From: Rhodospirillales bacterium
Lineage (GTDB): Bacteria; Pseudomonadota; Alphaproteobacteria; Rhodospirillales; Casp-alpha2
Direction of reading: 5' to 3'
Assembly (NCBI GenBank): GCA_030727885.1
Contig: JANRAT010000061.1
Location: forward strand, 1-8,699
DNA: 8,699 nt
Shown piece after piece: positions 6,028-8,699 of the stretch (the stretch's first letter is position 1; each line of letters starts with the position of its first letter). The position numbers and the translations under genes are program-made. The notes beneath the pieces were generated by a model that worked only from the letters and a program-made list of their open reading frames with translations, was not told where the DNA came from and ran no database searches.

Positions 6028-6062
6028 TGATAAATTAAACGAGAAATACAATTACTTTATCA
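6028..6062. repeat. Inverted repeat upstream of the dioxygenase gene (operator candidate)
   Basis: TGATAAA (6028-6034) and TTTATCA (6056-6062) are exact complements separated by 21 AT-rich bases, 35-69 bases upstream of the dioxygenase start. The position suits an operator. A -10-like TATAGT lies just downstream on the minus strand, without a convincing -35 box. The TGATA half resembles the arms of the palindrome at 2412-2427. Confidence 0.3.
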
Positions 6063-6090
6063 ATTCATAGATAAATATAATTAATGGTTC

Positions 6091-6738
6091 TTAGCTCAAC
6101 AGATTGCTGCCACGGATTCCGTCAAAGATGAATTGAACGGCGAGCGCGGTGAGAAGAACGCCAATCACCCGCGATATGACGTTGAGAGCTGTGATGCCGA
6201 GCAGTTTTTGAATCTGGGTTGCCATCAGCAGCAAGATCAGGGACAGGCTAAGATTGGCAAACAGGGCCAGCAGCACGGCCGTGGTCCGCAGCACATCGCC
6301 ATGGGCATCGGCCATCAACAGAACGACGGCACCCATCGTGCCGGCACCAGCGATCAGGGGGGTGGCTAACGGGAAAACCGAGATATCGGCCTTGTGGGCA
6401 GCTTCTTCGGCTTCATCGGCAGTGGTTGTGCTGATACCGCTGGAATGGGCCAGCACCATATTGATGCCGACAAGCAGCAATAAAATCCCACCCGCAGTTT
6501 TTAATGAAAACAAGGTAATCCCAAGATAGCCCAGAACAGACTTCCCGAAGAATGCAAATGCCAGCAGTATGATTGTCGCAACTAGGACGCCCTTGATCGC
6601 CATGCGGCGGCGATGTGCTGACGGCATGCCTGCAGTCAGTCCGGCAAAGATCGCGGCCACATCGATCGGACCGATTACCGCGAAAAAGGTGGTAAAGGCG
6701 ACAAGACCGGTTTCTATGACCTTTGGCGAAATGTCCAT
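6091..6738 (-). CDS. MarC-family integral membrane protein
   Basis: The product has 215 residues, the usual family length. About six hydrophobic segments are visible: roughly 8-36, 46-66, 72-93, 122-144, 150-172 and 183-207. A charged loop (ADEAEEAAHKAD, about 107-118) separates two halves of three segments each. Family-typical features are FFAVIGPIDVAAIF near the N-terminus, FSLKTAGGILLLLVGINM, and FPLATPLIAGAGTMGAVV in the fourth segment. The protein sits in the inner membrane. MarC proteins are often annotated as NAAT transporters, and the E. coli founder was once linked to multiple antibiotic resistance, a link later disputed; the substrate is unknown. A purine-rich GGGGGAT precedes the ATG at 6738. 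The gene is divergent from the lipase-like gene. No clear terminator separates it from the dioxygenase gene. Confidence 0.9.
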   Translation of the reverse strand: MDISPKVIETGLVAFTTFFAVIGPIDVAAIFAGLTAGMPSAHRRRMAIKGVLVATIILLAFAFFGKSVLGYLGITLFSLKTAGGILLLLVGINMVLAHSSGISTTTADEAEEAAHKADISVFPLATPLIAGAGTMGAVVLLMADAHGDVLRTTAVLLALFANLSLSLILLLMATQIQKLLGITALNVISRVIGVLLTALAVQFIFDGIRGSNLLS

Positions 6739-6866
6739 TGATCCCCCATCAACATGCCAAGACCAGAAAGACCAAGGAACACCTTAACACTGCTTTGGTC
6801 AATGTTGCACAAAGGGAGTCACGAAAACGTCGTTTGCCATCGATGCAGCAAAAGCTAGTTTTATGC

Positions 6867-7607
6867 ATGATGACGCATGATGTTAGTTTCGTTTTTCTGC
6901 ATGGATTTCTCGGTCGCGCGGAAACCCGCTTTGCGGGACGTACCTTCGAGTATTTCAGGGGGTTGAGGTCCGTTGTCGCCGCAACCGGTATTGATGCGCA
7001 TGTGCCGCAGATGCCGCTCATTACGGGAATCGAGGAACGCGCTGAACACGTCCAACCCCTGTTGAACGAGATTACATCAGCTAAAGTCGTGCTGGTTGGT
7101 GTCAGCATGGGGGGGCTGGTCGCGCGTGCCCTAGCCAGCCGGCACGATCCGGAACATCGCATCACAACCGTTGCTACCATTGCCACGCCGCACCGTGGCT
7201 CGCCGCAGGCTGACCGTACGCTTGCCGGAAACACTAGGTTGCCGGGATATCTTGTCGAGCAGTTTCGCCCGGCCCTGCATGACCTGACCGTTGCCGAAGC
7301 CAGAGCCTTCAATGCAAGAACCCCGGATCGTGACGATGTGCGATACCTGTCATGGGCTTTTGCCCGCGATAACAATGAGATGCCGGGCCTGTTCAAAAAA
7401 CGCCAGCAGCGGATTTTTGAACTTGAGGGGCCGAATGACGGGCTGGTTTCCGTGCAGTCGGCAAGCTGGGGCAAACTGATGGAGATCGAGCGGGCCGATC
7501 ATCTGGAATGTATCGGCTGGTCTCCGGCGTTCGCCAAAAAAGAAATTGCCAGACCTTATGATCAGCAAGGGCTATGGCGGCGTGTGATTGCCGCATGCCT
7601 GTGCTGA
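6867..7607 (+). CDS. Alpha/beta hydrolase, triacylglycerol-lipase-like
   Basis: The product has 246 residues from this start. An oxyanion-type HGFLG lies at 12-16 and the nucleophile elbow GVSMGG has Ser80. After TIATPHRGSPQAD come acid Asp191 in GPNDGLVSVQSASWG and His212 in RADHLE. The order and the NDGLV..QSASWG context resemble lipases of the Pseudomonas/Burkholderia LipA group. It should hydrolyse ester bonds of lipids or short esters. Secreted relatives carry a signal peptide. None is visible here, and no lipase foldase gene is nearby, so a cytoplasmic esterase is more likely. The start is uncertain: ATGs occur at 6843, 6867 and 6870, all without a good ribosome site. Rare CTA and TTA codons between 6843 and 6867 argue for the later starts. 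The frame is open back to 6723, which would overlap marC. An 8-base direct repeat GCATGATG (6865-6872, 6875-6882) spans the start. The 128-base spacer 6739-6866 shows repeated AGACCA motifs but no firm promoter. Confidence 0.85.
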   Translation: MMTHDVSFVFLHGFLGRAETRFAGRTFEYFRGLRSVVAATGIDAHVPQMPLITGIEERAEHVQPLLNEITSAKVVLVGVSMGGLVARALASRHDPEHRITTVATIATPHRGSPQADRTLAGNTRLPGYLVEQFRPALHDLTVAEARAFNARTPDRDDVRYLSWAFARDNNEMPGLFKKRQQRIFELEGPNDGLVSVQSASWGKLMEIERADHLECIGWSPAFAKKEIARPYDQQGLWRRVIAACLC

Positions 7608-7623
7608 TCATAGCGAGTCCGTC

Positions 7624-8699
7624 TTAGACTTTCCCAGACATGGATGCGTCATACATCTTGCGCATTTCGGCGGCACCGACATGCACCGGATTACCGCCGG
7701 CAGTCGGGTCTTCTGCGGCCATCTTTGCCAGTTCATCCAGTCTTGATCCATCGACGCCAAGCTCTTCGGCGGTGTGCGGAATCTTGAACTGTTTTCTGAG
7801 ATCAAGCACCCAGTCCTGAACATCATCGAAGCTGTCGCCGATACCAAGCCAGCGGGCGAGGCGGGCCAGTTTGTCGTCGATAGCACTGCGGTTGAAGGTC
7901 AGGACATAGGGCATGAAGACGGCATTGGTCAGGCCGTGGTGGGTATCGAAGATCGATCCGACCGGATGCGACAGCGAGTGAATGGCACCGAGACCCTTCT
8001 GGAAGGCAACGGCACCCATTGCAGCAGCCGACATCATGTGAGCGCGGGCTGTCAGGTTGGAACCGTCGGCAACGGCAATCGGCAGCCATTCCTTGACCAG
8101 ACGCATGCCTTCGACGGCAATGCCTTCGGCCATCGGGTGATAGAACGGAGCGCAATACGCTTCCAGACAGTGTGCCAGAGCATCCATGCCGGTCCATGCC
8201 GTGATATTGGCGGGCAGTCCCTGAAGCAGTTCCGGATCGCAGATGACCACGGCGGGCATCAGTTTCGGATGGAAGATGATCTTTTTGGTGTGCGTGCGCT
8301 CGTCAGTGATGACGCCAGCACGGCCAACTTCGGAACCGGTGCCGGAGGTGGTCGGGATGGCGATAATCGGGGCGATGCCGTCCGGATCGGCCAGCTGCCA
8401 GTTACTGCCGATGTCTTCAAAGTCCCACATTGGCCGGGTTTGACCGACCATAAGCGCGATGACTTTGGCGCAATCCATGGCACTGCCGCCGCCCCAGGCG
8501 ATGACGCCGTCATGGTTGCCGGCTCTATAAGCATCCAGACCGGCTGCGACGTTAGCGCTGATGGGGTTGCCGCGGACTTCGGAAAAAACCACGGCCGGAA
8601 TACCGGCGGCTTCAAGATCGGACAGGGCCGCCGGGATCATTGGCAGTTTGGCAAGGCAGGGGTCGGTAACCAGTAGCGGGCGATTGATACCCTGAGCTT
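7624..8699 (-). CDS. Iron-containing (group III) alcohol dehydrogenase, N-terminus cut by the window edge
   Basis: The frame runs off the right edge. 357 residues are visible, and the family is about 380-390, so only about 25-30 residues are missing. An internal ATG at 8640 is not the start, because family-like sequence (GINRPLLVTDPCLAKLP) continues upstream of it. Numbering from that Met: the nucleotide-binding GGGSAMD is at 50-56 and PTTSGTGSE at 96-104. The metal ligands D153 and H157 are in MDALAHCLEAY, and H221 and H235 are in HSLSHPVGSIFDTHHG. The spacings of 4 and 14 match the Fe ligands of FucO (D196, H200, H263, H277). The enzyme should reversibly oxidise an alcohol to an aldehyde with NAD(P)+ in the cytoplasm. 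Substrate is not predictable; 1,3-propanediol, ethanol and lactaldehyde reductases and ErcA-type regulatory homologues all share this fold. It converges with the hydrolase gene, leaving 16 bases between the stops. Confidence 0.93.
   Translation of the reverse strand, partial: AQGINRPLLVTDPCLAKLPMIPAALSDLEAAGIPAVVFSEVRGNPISANVAAGLDAYRAGNHDGVIAWGGGSAMDCAKVIALMVGQTRPMWDFEDIGSNWQLADPDGIAPIIAIPTTSGTGSEVGRAGVITDERTHTKKIIFHPKLMPAVVICDPELLQGLPANITAWTGMDALAHCLEAYCAPFYHPMAEGIAVEGMRLVKEWLPIAVADGSNLTARAHMMSAAAMGAVAFQKGLGAIHSLSHPVGSIFDTHHGLTNAVFMPYVLTFNRSAIDDKLARLARWLGIGDSFDDVQDWVLDLRKQFKIPHTAEELGVDGSRLDELAKMAAEDPTAGGNPVHVGAAEMRKMYDASMSGKV

Noticed and set aside
6723..6866. N-terminal extension of the lipase-like protein
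   Set aside because: It overlaps the start of the divergent MarC-family gene, is strongly basic with no signal-peptide character, and uses rare codons near the later ATGs.
6749..7474. Open frame of 241 codons on the - strand opposite the lipase-like gene
   Set aside because: The translation is Ser/Arg/Cys-rich with no domain, and the + strand carries a complete Ser-Asp-His triad.
7774..8676. Open frame of 300 codons on the + strand opposite the alcohol dehydrogenase
   Set aside because: It is a shadow of a GC-rich gene: no recognisable domain, low-complexity Gly/Asp/His-rich translation, and the minus strand has all the metal-ligand motifs.
1..8699. CRISPR array, tRNA, rRNA, insertion sequence or prophage
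   Set aside because: No regularly spaced repeats, no cloverleaf or rRNA-like stretches noticed, and no transposase, integrase or phage structural motifs in any supported reading frame.

Overview
The window looks like part of an alphaproteobacterial chromosome. The gene content (a PAS_5-type sensory protein, a rhodanese/ChrB fusion, a Crp/Fnr protein with a cytochrome c'-like partner, and a multi-PAS HD-GYP protein) is typical of Rhodospirillales-like marine genera such as Thalassospira. That placement is inferred from protein style, not from a search. I see ten protein genes, two of them cut by the window edges. I see no RNA genes, insertion sequences, CRISPR arrays or phage genes.

Left part (1-1354): the C-terminus of a class I glutamine amidotransferase (+) converges with a rhodanese-ChrB fusion gene (-). 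A 268-base intergenic region follows. It carries a good sigma70-like promoter for the ChrB-type gene, a weaker candidate promoter for the divergent PAS gene, a leader hairpin, and two interleaved 9-base inverted repeats.

Middle part (1355-6090): a single-domain PAS_5 protein (+) shares stop-codon bases with a periplasmic cytochrome c'-like protein (-). The cytochrome gene is divergent from a Crp/Fnr-type regulator (+), and a near-perfect palindrome covers the regulator's start codons. Next come a cytoplasmic PAS-PAS-PAS-HD-GYP cyclic-di-GMP phosphodiesterase (-) and a TauD/TfdA-type Fe(II)/2-oxoglutarate dioxygenase (-), with AT-rich repeat-bearing spacers upstream of each. By eye this part is more AT-rich than the right-hand part.

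Right part (6091-8699): a MarC-family membrane protein (-) is divergent from a lipase-like alpha/beta hydrolase (+). The hydrolase converges with an iron-containing (group III) alcohol dehydrogenase (-) that runs off the right edge.

The genes do not form one evident operon, because strands alternate and most neighbours are divergent or convergent. The common theme in the middle is redox or energy sensing: PAS domains, a heme protein, a Crp/Fnr regulator and c-di-GMP breakdown. The most promising leads are the cytochrome/Crp divergent pair with its start-site palindrome and the doubly repeated control region between the ChrB-type and PAS_5 genes. Nothing here proves a new system.
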